64,000 nucleotides of DNA from Streptomyces sp. AJS327 (GCF_013450295.1 NZ_SKBR01000003.1:682001-746000), one strand, 5' to 3'; counted from the stretch's first letter, positions 51,340 to 62,247 are shown. A program made the numbers and translations. Notes: generated by a model from the letters alone, not told the origin.

Positions 51340-54267
51340 CTACTGGTCGGGGAGGTCGGCGGCGCCGGTGATGCGGTGCAGGGGGTAGGTGCGGACGGCG
51401 TCGCTGGTGTGGTCGTACGCCGTGACGAAGCCGCCCTCGACGCGGACCGGCGCGATGACGCGCTGGCTGGCCGAGCCCTCGGCGTTGACGTAGCCGATCC
51501 ACAGCGCGGCGCCGGTGCGCGCGGCCTCGCGGACCAGGGTGAGGGTCTCCGCGGAGGTGGTGCGGGGCAGCTCCCCGAGGCGCTGCCCGGTGGGCCGGGG
51601 CCGCGCGCCGCCCGGTCCGGGGCGTCGCGGGGCGTGGGGGCCGGGGCGGCCGGGCTGGCCGCCCTCCCGTGCCGGGGCGGCCGGGGGCTCGTGCGGCACC
51701 GTCGCCGCGCGGTCGCCCGCGCGGATGGCCCGGACGGCGGCGGTGAGCAGCGCCCGGTCGGGGGTGGGCGGGCCGTCCGGTACCGGCTGGGGTGGGGTGC
51801 GCCGGGGGGTGCGGTGGGCGTCGGGCCGTGCGACGAGAACCGTTCCCTCGGCTGACTCGGCGGCCGGGGCGTACCCCATCTCGCGGAGTTTCGTGAGGAG
51901 TTGGTCGGGGGGTGTGTGGGAGGCGAGCACGGTGGGGGCGAGCAGCCGGAGGCCGAGCGTGGCGGCGCGCCGGTCGGCGAGGATCTCGGCGAGCAGCGCG
52001 TCGTCGTCGCAGCGGAGGTAGGAGGAGGCGGCCCCGACGCGGAGGTGCCCGTGCCGCCGCGCGACGTCGTCGATCAGGTAGCTGAGCGGCTGCGGGACGG
52101 GCGTACGGGAGTGGGCGGTGAGGAAGGCGTGCAGGTCGGTGGCGGCGCGCCCGGCGTCGAGGGCGCGGCGGACGGAGGCGGGGGTGAAGCGGTAGACGGT
52201 GGCGCCGCCGGTCGACTCGACCTCCGCGAGCACCCCGAGGACGGCCGACAGCTCACGGGTGAGCGGTCCGGGGGCGACGGCGGTGAGGTCGGCCTGGAGC
52301 AGCACGTAGTCGAGCGGTTCGGGCAGCAGGGGCGCCAACGCGCGGGCCGCCCGCTCCAGGGACGCGGCCGACGGCGGTGTGGTGGCCAACTCGCCGCCCA
52401 ACTCCTCGGTGAGGGCTCCGTGTTCGCCCTCGCCCGGAGCCAGGTCCGGAGCCCGACCCGGAGCCCGATCGGGAGCGGGAGCCGGATCCGGTACCGGTTG
52501 CGGTCCCGGCTCGCCCGCCGCCCCAAGTGTTCCCGGCGTCCCGGGCGTTCCCGCCGACCCGGGCTCTGGTGCCGCCCCGGGGGCTCCTGTCGCCGCCAAC
52601 TCGGGCTCGGGCGTGAGGAGTTCGCGGGCGTAGCGGGTGAGGGCGCCGCGTCCGGTGACGCCCAGCAGTTCGGCCTCCTCCAGCGTCCAGCGGGCGATCC
52701 GCGTACGCGGATCGCTCTCGCCGTCGGTCCCCGGCGTCCCGGCGTCCGGTCCCCCGGGGCGGGGCTCGCCGCTCGCCGCGCCCCGGGCCTCGGGGCTCGT
52801 GTCGCCGGGGCCGCCGCGGAGCGGCTGCTCCCAGGCCAGCCGGGCGAGCAGCGAGGCGGGGTCCGGCGCCGCGCCGGGCGGGAGCGCCGCCAGCAGCCGC
52901 AGCGCGCGCCGCCGCACCTCCGGTGCCAGGCTCCGGTCCAGGCCCGCGCCGAGCGCGGTCAACGTCCGGCCCTTCGCGTCCCGTTCGCTGACCAGCCCGG
53001 CCACCCGGGTGCCGGTCAGCCAGGTGTCCGCCAGCCTGGTCCAGCGCAGTTCGGCGGGGGAGCGCAGCCACTCGTCGTAGGCGGGGGTGGGCGCGTACCG
53101 CTCGTCCGCCTCGCCGTCGGAGGCCAACAGCCCCGCCGCGTAGGCGAGTTCGATCCAGAAGGCGGCGGTGGTGACGGGGGTGTCGAGGCTGCTGGCGGTG
53201 CGGCGCAGCTCCCGGACGCCGAGTCCGCCCGCCCGCAGCACCGGTGGCGGTTCCGTCTCCCAGGCGCCCAGCAGCTCCTCGACGGTGGCGAGCGCGGCGT
53301 GCGCCTGCCCCGCACCCGTCGCGTCCACGGTCTCCGGCGGGTACTCCCGCCGCACCGCGACCGCCGGTGGCGTCGGTTCCGGCCGCCGGTGCGCCCGTCC
53401 GGCCCGCAGGTGCAGCGCCACCTCCCGGGGCAGCACCACCGTCCCCTCGCCGGAGGGGACCAGCAGGCCCCGGTCGAGCAGCCAGGCGACGGGCGGGGAG
53501 GGCGCGGTGAGGTCGACGGTGCCGTAGGGCGGGCCCCACTCCAGCCGGCCGAGGATCGCGAGGGCCGCCGGGGGCGCGGTGGCCAGCAGCTCCGCCATCC
53601 GCCGCCGGTCGCCGAAGAGGCCGGTGAGCGCGGTGACGGCGCTGACCGGGTCGGCGGTGCCGGGCAGCCCGGCGGCGGCCAGCAGCTCCTGGAGGCGGCC
53701 CGGCGAGGTGCCGCCGGTGGCCTCGGCGAGCGTGGGTCCGAGGCCGGTGGGGGAGGGCGCGGTGGGGGAGGGGGCGAGCAGCTGCCGGGCGGTGCGGACG
53801 AGCCGCAGGTGGTCGTCGTCCCCCCAGAGCAGGGCCCGTTCGCGCAGCGTGCGCAGGGCGCGGCGCAGCTCCGCCTCGCCCGGCGGCGCCCCGGCCCCGG
53901 CCCCGGACGCTCCGGGCGGCGGCTGCTCGTCGGGGGCGCCGGGGCCGTCGGGGGGCGGACCGGCGAGCAGCGCGGCGAGCGCCGTGTACGAGCCGGGGTC
54001 GGGGGCGACGGCCAGGGCCTCGGCGGTCTGGAGCGTGAAGCGGTCGAGGCGTTCCACCGCGCGGACGACGGAGGCGCGGGTCCCGGCGCGGGTGGCGAGC
54101 TGGGTGAGGTCGCCGGGGACGGGGCTGAGCAGGTCGGGCCGGGACCGCAGCAGGGCCGCGAGGGCGGCGTCGTCGCGGGAGCGCAGCTCCTCGGCGAGCG
54201 TGCGGGGCGCTCCGCGTCCGCCCTGGGTGGCGGGGTCCGCGGGGTCGTCGCTCGGCTCGTCGCTCAT
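51340..54267 (-). CDS. Helicase-associated large protein (XPB partner)
   Basis: A 975-residue protein that always neighbours XPB in actinobacteria (helicase-C/XPB-N-like conserved domain). Conserved blocks: TLAEELRSRDDAALAALLRSRPDLL, DRFTLQTAEALAV, PLDYVLLQADLTAVAPGPL, EVESTGGATVYRFTPASVRRALD, LLIDDVARRHGHLRVG-like YLIDDVARRHG, LAPTVLASHTPPDQLLTKLREMGYAPAAE and a WYL-like end (LWIGYVNAEG, VTAYDHTSDAVRTYPLHRITGA). It contains no Walker motifs. Several Pro/Gly/Ala linkers (about 470-520, 590-640) are repeat-rich (GTPGTLGAAGEPGPQPVPDP). The start is ATG 54267: TACCGT lies 7 nt upstream (leaderless); ATG 54273 is an alternative. Its role in repair or transcription is unproven. Confidence 0.8.
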   Translation of the reverse strand: MSDEPSDDPADPATQGGRGAPRTLAEELRSRDDAALAALLRSRPDLLSPVPGDLTQLATRAGTRASVVRAVERLDRFTLQTAEALAVAPDPGSYTALAALLAGPPPDGPGAPDEQPPPGASGAGAGAPPGEAELRRALRTLRERALLWGDDDHLRLVRTARQLLAPSPTAPSPTGLGPTLAEATGGTSPGRLQELLAAAGLPGTADPVSAVTALTGLFGDRRRMAELLATAPPAALAILGRLEWGPPYGTVDLTAPSPPVAWLLDRGLLVPSGEGTVVLPREVALHLRAGRAHRRPEPTPPAVAVRREYPPETVDATGAGQAHAALATVEELLGAWETEPPPVLRAGGLGVRELRRTASSLDTPVTTAAFWIELAYAAGLLASDGEADERYAPTPAYDEWLRSPAELRWTRLADTWLTGTRVAGLVSERDAKGRTLTALGAGLDRSLAPEVRRRALRLLAALPPGAAPDPASLLARLAWEQPLRGGPGDTSPEARGAASGEPRPGGPDAGTPGTDGESDPRTRIARWTLEEAELLGVTGRGALTRYARELLTPEPELAATGAPGAAPEPGSAGTPGTPGTLGAAGEPGPQPVPDPAPAPDRAPGRAPDLAPGEGEHGALTEELGGELATTPPSAASLERAARALAPLLPEPLDYVLLQADLTAVAPGPLTRELSAVLGVLAEVESTGGATVYRFTPASVRRALDAGRAATDLHAFLTAHSRTPVPQPLSYLIDDVARRHGHLRVGAASSYLRCDDDALLAEILADRRAATLGLRLLAPTVLASHTPPDQLLTKLREMGYAPAAESAEGTVLVARPDAHRTPRRTPPQPVPDGPPTPDRALLTAAVRAIRAGDRAATVPHEPPAAPAREGGQPGRPGPHAPRRPGPGGARPRPTGQRLGELPRTTSAETLTLVREAARTGAALWIGYVNAEGSASQRVIAPVRVEGGFVTAYDHTSDAVRTYPLHRITGAADLPDQ

Positions 54268-54373
54268 CCTCATAACGGTAGCCTGCGGCCGTCGACGCGG
54301 TACGGTCGTGACGGATGCCTCCGGGCATCAGTTCGTTGACGAGCGCCAACCGAGAGCAGCCGTTGGGGTTTTG

Positions 54374-55894
54374 GTGGGGATCGAAAGCGACCAGCTCGTA
54401 TTCGACTATCTGAGCCGGGTTGGCGACCTCGCGCACGGCACGTCCATGACGGCCGCCGAGCGTGCCCGTCTCGTCACCGGGCTGCGCGGGGAGATCGACC
54501 GGATGCGCGCCGCCGAGGGCGGCGCGGAGAGCAGGACGGCGACGCGCCGGATCCTCGACCGCCTCGGCAGGCCGGAGGACCTCGTCGCGGCCCGCGCGGG
54601 CAGCGCGCCGCCGTCGCCGCCGGAGCCGCGTCCGCACACCCCGTCGAGCCCGTCCGGCCCGTCGGCGCGCCCCGGACGGGACCGCGGTGGGGCCGGTCGC
54701 TCCGGCTCCCGCTCCGGGGACCGCCCGGCGGACGCCGCGCCCTCTCCGGGGGCGGCGTTCACCGCCTCGCTCTCCCGGCTCTCCGCCTCGCTGCGGACCT
54801 CGGCGACCTCGGCGTGGACCACCTCCGGGCGGGACGCCTCCCGCCCGGGCGGCGCCTCCGCCGACCAGGGGTCCGGCGGTCGCGGATCCGGTGGCCGGGA
54901 CCGGGCGGCCGGACGCGAACCGGGGCGGGAGCGGGAGCCACGGCCGGACAGGCCGGACGAGCCGGACGAGAAGACGGGCCCCCGGGCGCCCAGCGGCCCG
55001 GCGGTGCCGGACGGCGGCGCCGACCCCGGGTCCGGCGCGGACCGGGCACGACGCGAGGGCGGACCGTCGTTCTGGAAGGAGGAGCCGGACGACGCGGAAC
55101 GCGGCGGGCAACCGGCACGGCCGAGCGTGCCGCCGCAGCGCGCGGGCGGCTTCCCCACCGGGCCGGGCGCCGCCCCACCGCACCTCGCGGGCATGGACGA
55201 GCTGGGCCCGGCGGAGTCCGACCCCAACTGGTGGCGCGTCGACACCGGCCCCTTCAGCGACGGCGTGGCCAGCTCCCGCCCGGACGAGACGGTGCCCGGC
55301 TTCGTCGGCGGGATCGAACTGCCCGAGGTGCGCGAGCACCCGCCCGAGAGGGAGCGGGCCGGAGAGGGCGGGGGGTCCGGGGGATCGCGTGGCGCGGAGC
55401 GCGGCGGGGCCGGACGTCCCGGCGCGGGCCGGGAGGCGGACCCTCCGGTGGAGGCCGCCCCACGGCCGGAGGAGGAGACGAAGGACGGTGCCGCCGGGCG
55501 GCGGGGCCGGATGGCCCGGCTGGTGCGCGGCTCGCGTGGCGGCGGCCCGCACGCCGGGGGGATCGTCGAACTCGCCGCGGTGGGGCTGTTGTTCGTGGGG
55601 GCGATCCAGCCGTCGCTGATGGCGCTGGCGGTCGGCTGGCTCGCCGCCTGGTGGTCGCCCCGGCTCAGCCGCAACGAGGCGAAGTGGGCCTCCGCCGGAA
55701 TGCCCGGCGTGGTCGCCGGGGGCGCGGCGGTGTGGCTCTGGGGGCGGATGAACGGCCGCTGGGGCGAGCCGATCGAGGAGGGCGGGGACGCGCTGCGCGA
55801 TGTGCTGAGCGACGCCTTCCCGGTGCTGCTCCGCGTCGCCGCCGTCGCGAGCGCGCTGTTCCTGCTCTGGCGCGCCCGCCGTCCGCGCGGTTGA
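54374..55894 (+). CDS. Integral membrane protein with long disordered region
   Basis: A 506-residue protein. The N-terminal helical domain (about 1-75: IESDQLVFDYLSRVGDLAHG, MTAAERARLVTGLRGEIDRMRA, RRILDRLGRPEDLVAAR) resembles the DUF1700/HAAS-like N-terminus of sensor-linked membrane proteins. A 300-residue low-complexity region (Pro/Gly/Arg/Asp) follows, then three membrane helices (about 395-430, 440-455, 475-500: ELAAVGLLFVGAIQPSLMALAVGWLAAWW, GVVAGGAAVWLWG, VLLRVAAVASALFLLW). The start is uncertain; GTG 54374 matches homologues. It is divergent from the XPB partner gene. The function is unknown. Confidence 0.72.
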   Translation: MGIESDQLVFDYLSRVGDLAHGTSMTAAERARLVTGLRGEIDRMRAAEGGAESRTATRRILDRLGRPEDLVAARAGSAPPSPPEPRPHTPSSPSGPSARPGRDRGGAGRSGSRSGDRPADAAPSPGAAFTASLSRLSASLRTSATSAWTTSGRDASRPGGASADQGSGGRGSGGRDRAAGREPGREREPRPDRPDEPDEKTGPRAPSGPAVPDGGADPGSGADRARREGGPSFWKEEPDDAERGGQPARPSVPPQRAGGFPTGPGAAPPHLAGMDELGPAESDPNWWRVDTGPFSDGVASSRPDETVPGFVGGIELPEVREHPPERERAGEGGGSGGSRGAERGGAGRPGAGREADPPVEAAPRPEEETKDGAAGRRGRMARLVRGSRGGGPHAGGIVELAAVGLLFVGAIQPSLMALAVGWLAAWWSPRLSRNEAKWASAGMPGVVAGGAAVWLWGRMNGRWGEPIEEGGDALRDVLSDAFPVLLRVAAVASALFLLWRARRPRG

Positions 55895-55925
55895 ACCGGC
55901 CGTCTACGCGGTTGAACCGGCCGTC
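55887..55925. repeat. 21-bp tandem duplication over a stop codon
   Basis: gcggttgaaccggccgtc occurs at 55887 and 55908, 21 bp apart, followed by tac and aac. The first copy contains the TGA stop of the membrane-protein gene. Confidence 0.8.
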
Positions 55926-56261
55926 AACGGGCGGTCGTCGGCCCCGTGCCCGCCTGTCGCCGGGCGACCGGCCGGGTGGTCAGGGAGCGGCGGGGCCGCT
56001 GTCCCGCTGGCCGTTCCGGTCTGTCCGCGGGCGACGACCGCGTCCCCAACGCCCCGTGTGGGGCGATGAGTCGGCGGCCGTCGCCGCTGGCCCCCGGCTG
56101 CCCGTGACCCACGGCCCGTGCCACGGACACCGGTGACGGGTGGGCCTGTCCCCGGTGCGGGGCAACGGACGGTCGTGTGACGGGTGTTCGGCAACGCGGG
56201 GGCGTCTGGGGGAGTTTGGGCGACCGGCGGACGGGCCGGGCGGGTCACCAGGTGGGCCGGG
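55926..56261. other. Intergenic region
   Basis: 336 bases between convergent genes. Only loose repeats (gtcaccaggtg/gtcacgaggtg near 56246-56273) are seen; there is no gene. Confidence 0.4.
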
Positions 56262-57302
56262 TCACGAGGTGAGGTGGCCGCGCATCTCCTGGAGGATCTT
56301 CCCGGCGGCGGTGTAGCCGATGCCCTGGATCCACAGCTCGTCCTGGACGTGGAACGCCCGGTCCTTCCGTACCGCGTTCATCCCCTTCCACAGCGGGCTC
56401 TTGACGGCCTTCCGCTCACCGGACTTGGTGGGCGAACCGTAGGAGGTGTAGAAGACGACGTCCGCGTCGCCCTTGTCGACCTGCTCGGGGCTGACGTCCA
56501 GCGCGAGTCCGTCGTAGTCGGTGGCCTCCTTCACCACGTCCGGGCGGCCGAGGCCCACGTCCTTCAGCAGGGTGGCGATGTACGCCTTCTCGCCGTAGAT
56601 CCGGGTGTCCGCGCCCTCCTGGAAGCGGATGACGCTGGTCTCGATCTTCCGCGCCTTCTCCTTCCCACCGAGGGCCTTGGTGACCGCGGCGGCCCGGTCG
56701 CGGTAGGTGGCGAGGGCCTTCCGCGCCTCCGGCTTCTTGCCCAGCGCCTCCGCGTGCACCTGGAAGTTCTCCTTCCAGGGGTAGCCGGTGGTCTTCGTCA
56801 TCACGGTGGGCGCGATCTGCTTCAGCTCGTCGTACCGCTGCCCGTCGCGCTCCTGGTTGGTGAGGATCAGGTCCGGCTTCAGCTCGGCGACCTTCTCCAG
56901 GTTGGGCTGCGCGATGACGCCGACGTTCTCCACGTCCTTCAGCCGGTCCTTCGGCAGGTAGCTCAGGAAGGGCTTGCCCGGCTGGGCGGTCACCGCGCCG
57001 ACCGGGGTGACGCCCAGAGTGAGCGCGGAGTCCAGCTCTGCGGTGTCCAGCACCACGACGCGCTGGGGCTTCTCGGGCACCTTCACGGTGCCGTTGACGG
57101 TCTCGACGGCGCGTTCCCCGCCCTCCGCCGCGTCCTCCCCGGAGCCGCACCCGGCGAGCACGAGCGCCCCGGCCAGGGCGAGCGCGGCCGTGCCGGGCAG
57201 CCGGTTCGGGCGGCGCCCGGCCCGGGTGGAGCCGTGCCCGCCCCCGGTCGTCGCGGTGTGTGTGCCGGGCCGGGGTTCGGTGGTGGTCTGCCCGTCGCGC
57301 AT
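56262..57302 (-). CDS. Ferric-siderophore ABC transporter substrate-binding lipoprotein
   Basis: A 346-residue lipoprotein. After an unusually long polar N-terminus (about 35 residues with twin Arg in TRAGRRPNRL) a hydrophobic stretch ends in lipobox LAGC (Cys about 52). A FepB/FecB-type class III binding protein follows (QRVVVLDTAELDSALTLGVTPVG, VGVIAQPNLEKVAELKPDLILTNQ, WIQGIGYTAAGKILQEMRGHL). It captures iron-loaded siderophore at the outer face of the membrane for the permease pair upstream. It is the last of four co-directional genes under an iron box. Confidence 0.88.
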   Translation of the reverse strand: MRDGQTTTEPRPGTHTATTGGGHGSTRAGRRPNRLPGTAALALAGALVLAGCGSGEDAAEGGERAVETVNGTVKVPEKPQRVVVLDTAELDSALTLGVTPVGAVTAQPGKPFLSYLPKDRLKDVENVGVIAQPNLEKVAELKPDLILTNQERDGQRYDELKQIAPTVMTKTTGYPWKENFQVHAEALGKKPEARKALATYRDRAAAVTKALGGKEKARKIETSVIRFQEGADTRIYGEKAYIATLLKDVGLGRPDVVKEATDYDGLALDVSPEQVDKGDADVVFYTSYGSPTKSGERKAVKSPLWKGMNAVRKDRAFHVQDELWIQGIGYTAAGKILQEMRGHLTS

Positions 57303-57464
57303 GGGTCGGTGGCCTTTCGTCGAGGGTGTGGCGCGGAGTCGTCCGCTGGGGGGTGGGGTCTGAGGGTGCCGAGGGGAGCTGGCGGACGGCGGCTTCGGCG
57401 GAAGTCGCCCCCGTATGACGGGGGTTGACGCACGCGTGGCGCCGGGCGCCGGGGTCGCGGGCGG

Positions 57465-58364
<900 letters not shown>

Positions 58365-58411
58365 GGTGGCTCCTGTGCCGGGTCGGTCGGTCGCGTCGTG
58401 TGCGGGGCGGC

Positions 58412-59605
58412 TCACCGGGCGGCACCGCCCCGGTGGCTCCGCACGATCAGCCAGATCAGGTACGGCGCGCCGACGGCGGCCGTCAGCACGCCGACCGGCA
58501 GCTCCGTCGGGGCGAACAGCCGCCGCGCGAGGAGGTCCCCGAGGACCACCAGGAACGCGCCGAGCAGCGCGGAGGACAGCAGCGGGATCGTCGCCGTACG
58601 GGTGAGGCGGCGGGCGAGCTGCGGGGCGAGCAGCGCGACGAAGTCGATCGGCCCGGCGGCGCCGGTCGCGACCGAGGCGAGGACGACGCCGGTCAGCACC
58701 AGCCCCAGCCGCACCCGCCCGAGCCGGACGCCGAGCGCCGTCGCCGTCGCGTCGTCCAGCGCCACGTCCCGCTGGGCCCGCGCCGCCCAGCACAGCGCCG
58801 GGAGCAGCAGCAGGAGCGCGAGGGCGAGCGGGCCCGCCTGGTCCCAGCCACGTCCGTTGAGCGAACCGGTCATCCACACCTGCGCCTGCTGCGCGACCAG
58901 GTAGTCCCCCTTGGTGAGGAACAGCTGGGTGAGGGAGCGCAGCGCCACCGCGAAGCCGATGCCGATCAGGATGAAGCGGGTGGCGTGCAGCCCGCCGCGC
59001 CAGGCGAAGACGTACACCAGGGTGGCGGCGAGCAGCCCACCGGCGACCGAGACGTACGGCAGCAGCGTGTAGGAGGTCAGCCCGAAGGTCATCGCGCCGA
59101 CCGTCAGGGCTGAGGCGCCGTGCGTCACGCCGATGATCTCGGGGCTGGCCAGCGGATTGCGGGCCACGGTCTGGATCAGCGCCCCGGCGGCGCCGAGCGC
59201 CGCCCCGGCCAGCAGCCCGACCGTCAGCCGGGGCAGCCGGAGCGTGCCGACCACCAGCTCGTCGGGCGAGGGCAGTCCGAACAGCACCCGCACCACCTCG
59301 ACGGGCGGGACGGTGCTCTCCCCGAGCGTCAGATGGGCGACGACGGCGAGGAACAGCGCCAGTCCGAGCGCGCAGGCCACGACCGTGGCCCGCCGGTGCA
59401 CCAGGAACGAGGCGCCGCGCACCCGCAGCACCGTGTGGCCGGAGCCGCGCGGCGGCCCGGCGACGCGGCTCCCCACGCCGGGCGTACCCGGCGCCCCGGA
59501 CCCGTCGGTGCCGGACTTCCCGGTGCCGGGCCCGCCGGTCCGGTGGCCCGGGACCGGGGGGCCACCGGGCGCGGGACGGGCCCCGGAGAGGCGTTCCCCG
59601 CTCAT
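58412..59605 (-). CDS. Ferric-siderophore ABC transporter permease (FecCD), second subunit
   Basis: A 397-residue FecCD permease. After a disordered Gly/Pro-rich N-terminus (about 60 residues) come nine or ten membrane helices with the conserved [44 protein letters not shown] and [21 protein letters not shown], the loop contacting the ATPase. The ATG at 59605 overlaps the stop of the first permease (ATGA), so the two are translationally coupled. Confidence 0.92.
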   Translation of the reverse strand: MSGERLSGARPAPGGPPVPGHRTGGPGTGKSGTDGSGAPGTPGVGSRVAGPPRGSGHTVLRVRGASFLVHRRATVVACALGLALFLAVVAHLTLGESTVPPVEVVRVLFGLPSPDELVVGTLRLPRLTVGLLAGAALGAAGALIQTVARNPLASPEIIGVTHGASALTVGAMTFGLTSYTLLPYVSVAGGLLAATLVYVFAWRGGLHATRFILIGIGFAVALRSLTQLFLTKGDYLVAQQAQVWMTGSLNGRGWDQAGPLALALLLLLPALCWAARAQRDVALDDATATALGVRLGRVRLGLVLTGVVLASVATGAAGPIDFVALLAPQLARRLTRTATIPLLSSALLGAFLVVLGDLLARRLFAPTELPVGVLTAAVGAPYLIWLIVRSHRGGAAR

Positions 59606-60852
59606 GCGGCGACCCCCCGTCCACCCTTCCCCCGGACCAGCGCGACCAGGAACGGGACGCCGAGCAGTGCCGTCGTCACCCCGGCCGGTACCTCGCCGGG
59701 CGGCAGCACCAGCCGCCCCACCACGTCCGAGAGCAGCAGCACCACCGGCCCCAGCAGCCCCGCCATCAGCAGCAGCATCCGGTGACCCGGGCCCACCAGG
59801 GCCCGCGCCATGTGCGGAACGGCCAGCCCCACGAAGGCGATCGGCCCGGCGGCGGCGACCCCGGCGCCGGTCAGCACCGTCGCGCCGAGCCCGCCGACGA
59901 TCCGGACCGCGCCGACGTGCTGCCCCAGCCCCCGCGCCGCCTCGTCGCCCAGCGCGAGCGCGTCCAGCCCGCGCGCGACGCAGAGCACCAGCGCCAGGCC
60001 CGCCAGCAGGAACGGCCAGACGCGCCACGCGATCTCGGCGTCCCGGTCGGCGAGGGAGCCGACCTGCCAGAACCGGAACTCGTCCAGTGCCGCCGCCCGG
60101 GTCGTCAGGATTCCCGAGACGACCGCGACCAGCAGCGCGTTGACCGCCGCGCCCGCCAGCGCCAGCTTGACGGGCGTGGCCCCGCCCCGGCCCCGGGCGG
60201 CGATGGCGTAGACGGCGACCCCGGCGGCGCCCGCCCCGAGGAACGCGAACCACACGTACCCGGCGATGCCCTGCACCCCGACGAAGGAGATCGCGCAGAC
60301 CACGCCGACGGCGGAGCCCTGCCCGGTGCCGAGGATGCCGGGCTCCGCGATGGGGTTGCGGGTGAGGCCCTGGAGCACCACGCCCGCGATGCCGAGGGCG
60401 GCGCCGACCATCACCCCCACCACGGTGCGGGGCAGCCGCATGTCGCGGACGACCCGCGCCGCCTGGCTGTCCCCGCCGTTCCGCAGCGCCTCCCACACCT
60501 CACCCGGCGGTATGGAGCGGCTGCCCAGGGCGAGGCTCAGGACCACGGCGACCGCCAGCAGCGCCGCCACCACCAGCAGCCAGACCAGCCGCCGCGCCCG
60601 CAGCCCGCGCCACGCCGCCCCGCCACCGCGCCCGTTCGGGGGCGCGACCGAGATACCGGGAACCGTGGCGGACGGGGTCCCGGACGCGGGGGGCGCGGGT
60701 GGATGGGCGACCGGATCCGGCGTACCGGCAGCGGACGTCGGACGCGGAAGTCGTGCCGTGGTACCGGCGGCGGGCGTCGCGGCGGGCCCCTCGCCTCCGG
60801 TGCCGCCGTCCGGCGGGGTGGCCGGATCCGGCGGTGGTGGTGCGGCGGACAT
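59602..60852 (-). CDS. Ferric-siderophore ABC transporter permease (FecCD), first subunit
   Basis: A 416-residue FecCD permease and first gene of the iron operon. The N-terminal 85 residues are Pro/Gly/Ala-rich. The membrane part has [48 protein letters not shown] and [24 protein letters not shown] 60852 has a gagg ribosome site. Transcription presumably starts near the iron box at 60966-60984, giving a leader of about 110 nt. Confidence 0.92.
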   Translation of the reverse strand: MSAAPPPPDPATPPDGGTGGEGPAATPAAGTTARLPRPTSAAGTPDPVAHPPAPPASGTPSATVPGISVAPPNGRGGGAAWRGLRARRLVWLLVVAALLAVAVVLSLALGSRSIPPGEVWEALRNGGDSQAARVVRDMRLPRTVVGVMVGAALGIAGVVLQGLTRNPIAEPGILGTGQGSAVGVVCAISFVGVQGIAGYVWFAFLGAGAAGVAVYAIAARGRGGATPVKLALAGAAVNALLVAVVSGILTTRAAALDEFRFWQVGSLADRDAEIAWRVWPFLLAGLALVLCVARGLDALALGDEAARGLGQHVGAVRIVGGLGATVLTGAGVAAAGPIAFVGLAVPHMARALVGPGHRMLLLMAGLLGPVVLLLSDVVGRLVLPPGEVPAGVTTALLGVPFLVALVRGKGGRGVAA

Positions 60853-60965
60853 CTCGTACCTCACGCGGCTGCGGGGGCGGTGACCAGCGCGGGGAGTGCG
60901 GTGGCCGTGAGCGGACCGGCCGCCGGTCGACGGAGGGAATCCGCCATCCCAGCAGCTCGGACACC

Positions 60966-60984
60966 TTAGGTTAGGCAGACCTAA
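60966..60984. promoter_or_regulatory. Iron box (DmdR/IdeR operator)
   Basis: TTAGGTTAGGCAGACCTAA is a near-perfect 19-bp match to the DtxR/IdeR/DmdR1 operator consensus TTAGGTTAGGCTAACCTAA. It lies between the permease operon and the HAD gene and overlaps the position of the HAD -35 (its -10 is CAGAAT at 61004-61009), so both directions should be repressed by iron. Confidence 0.9.
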
Positions 60985-61015
60985 GCCTATGCCGCAGGGG
61001 CGGCAGAATGGGTAC

Positions 61016-61834
61016 ATGTCTGCACCATCGAATCCCACGGATTCCCCCGGCTCCCAGGCGGATTCGGGCATATCCGTGCCGTTCGCCAGCCCCGTCGGTC
61101 CGTCCGGTCCCGTCGGTCCGTCCGGTCGCGGCCGCTCCGACGCGACCGACACGACCGCCCCGGCCTCCGGCGCCCCGGCCCCGCCGGATCCGGCCCGCCC
61201 GGGCCTGGTCGTCGGCTTCGACCTCGACATGACGCTCATCGACTCCCGGCCCGGGATCAAGGCCGCCTACGAGGTCCTCGCCGCCCGCACCGGCACCCAC
61301 ATCGACGCCGACCTCGCCATCACCCGGCTGGGCCCGCCGCTGGAGGAGGAGTTGGCGCACTGGTTCCCCGAGGGCCAGGTCGCGGAGATCGCCCAGCGCT
61401 ACCGGGAGCTGTACGAGGAACACGCCATCGCCCCCACCCTGGCGATGCCCGGCGCCCGCGAGGCCCTACGGGCGGTGCGCGCCGCGACACCGGGCGGCCG
61501 CGCGATCGTCGTCACCGCGAAGCACGAGCCGAACGCCCGTCAGCACCTGACGTACCTCGGCATCGAGCCGGACGCGGTGATCGGCTGGCTGTGGGCGGAG
61601 GCCAAGGCGGAGGCGCTGCGGGACCACGGGGCCGCCGTCTACGTCGGCGACCACACCGGGGACGTGCGCGGGGCGAAGGCCGCCGGGGCGCTGTCCGTCG
61701 GGGTGGCGACCGGGCCCTGCGAGGCGGAGGTGCTGCGCGCGGCGGGCGCCGACGTGGTGCTGCCGGACCTCACGGCGTTCCCCGCCTGGCTCGTCTCGTA
61801 CGCCGGGTCGCTCGGCTTCCCCCGCCCGAACTGA
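61016..61834 (+). CDS. HAD-superfamily phosphatase
   Basis: A 272-residue HAD hydrolase, phosphoglycolate-phosphatase-like. After a disordered 60-residue N-terminus come nucleophile motif I VGFDLDMTLIDS (Asp nucleophile and +2 Asp), motif II AIVVTAKHE, the Lys of motif III in EAKAEALRDHGA, and motif IV VGDHTGDVRGAKAAG. The substrate is unknown. ATG 61016 follows CAGAAT (61004-61009) by 6 nt, so it is leaderless; ATG 60989 upstream is rejected. The iron box in its promoter region suggests iron-responsive expression. Confidence 0.82.
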   Translation: MSAPSNPTDSPGSQADSGISVPFASPVGPSGPVGPSGRGRSDATDTTAPASGAPAPPDPARPGLVVGFDLDMTLIDSRPGIKAAYEVLAARTGTHIDADLAITRLGPPLEEELAHWFPEGQVAEIAQRYRELYEEHAIAPTLAMPGAREALRAVRAATPGGRAIVVTAKHEPNARQHLTYLGIEPDAVIGWLWAEAKAEALRDHGAAVYVGDHTGDVRGAKAAGALSVGVATGPCEAEVLRAAGADVVLPDLTAFPAWLVSYAGSLGFPRPN

Positions 61835-61866
61835 CCCGCCCGCGCCCACCCGCCGCGCGGTGTCCG

Positions 61867-62166
61867 CTATGCGGACGGCGCCCCGGGGGTGGGCGCGGTG
61901 GAGGCGGGGGTGTCCGTCGTACCTGTCGCGCTCGCGGCGGCGGCCACCGCGCGGCGCTGGACGAGCATCGAGCGCAGCAGCCCGGCACCGGCGAGCGCGA
62001 AGCCGAGCCCCATCAGCATGCAGACGAAGTAGGCGGGGGCCGGGAAGGGCTCGGTGCCGAGGAAGAGCGGGGCGACCGTGACCACGGTCGCCAGGGCACC
62101 CAGCGCGAAGACGATGCCGCCGACCCGCACGAGAAGATCACCGGGGGTGGGAGTTTCAGCGTTCAC
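61867..62166 (-). CDS. Small two-TM membrane protein
   Basis: A 99-residue protein with two membrane helices (about 13-35: VRVGGIVFALGALATVVTVAPLFL; 42-64: AYFVCMLMGLGFALAGAGLLRSM) and an Ala/Thr/Pro cytoplasmic tail. It resembles small conserved Streptomyces membrane proteins beside cold-shock genes; the function is unknown. GTG 62166 has TACCCT (complement of 62173-62178) 6 nt upstream, so it is leaderless; the longer frame to 62226 is rejected. Confidence 0.7.
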   Translation of the reverse strand: MNAETPTPGDLLVRVGGIVFALGALATVVTVAPLFLGTEPFPAPAYFVCMLMGLGFALAGAGLLRSMLVQRRAVAAAASATGTTDTPASTAPTPGAPSA

Positions 62167-62219
62167 ACGCCCAGGGTAGGTCGGTGAGCAAGTGCGCGGG
62201 GGAACCAGTCGGTGGCATC

Positions 62220-62247
62220 TTGTCACGGCGCATTCGGCTATTAACCT
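62220..62247 (+). promoter_or_regulatory. Candidate promoter of the cold-shock gene
   Basis: TTGTCA (62220-62225), 16-bp spacer, TAACCT (62242-62247). Transcription would start near 62254, that is at the base of the hairpin described next. Confidence 0.5.
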
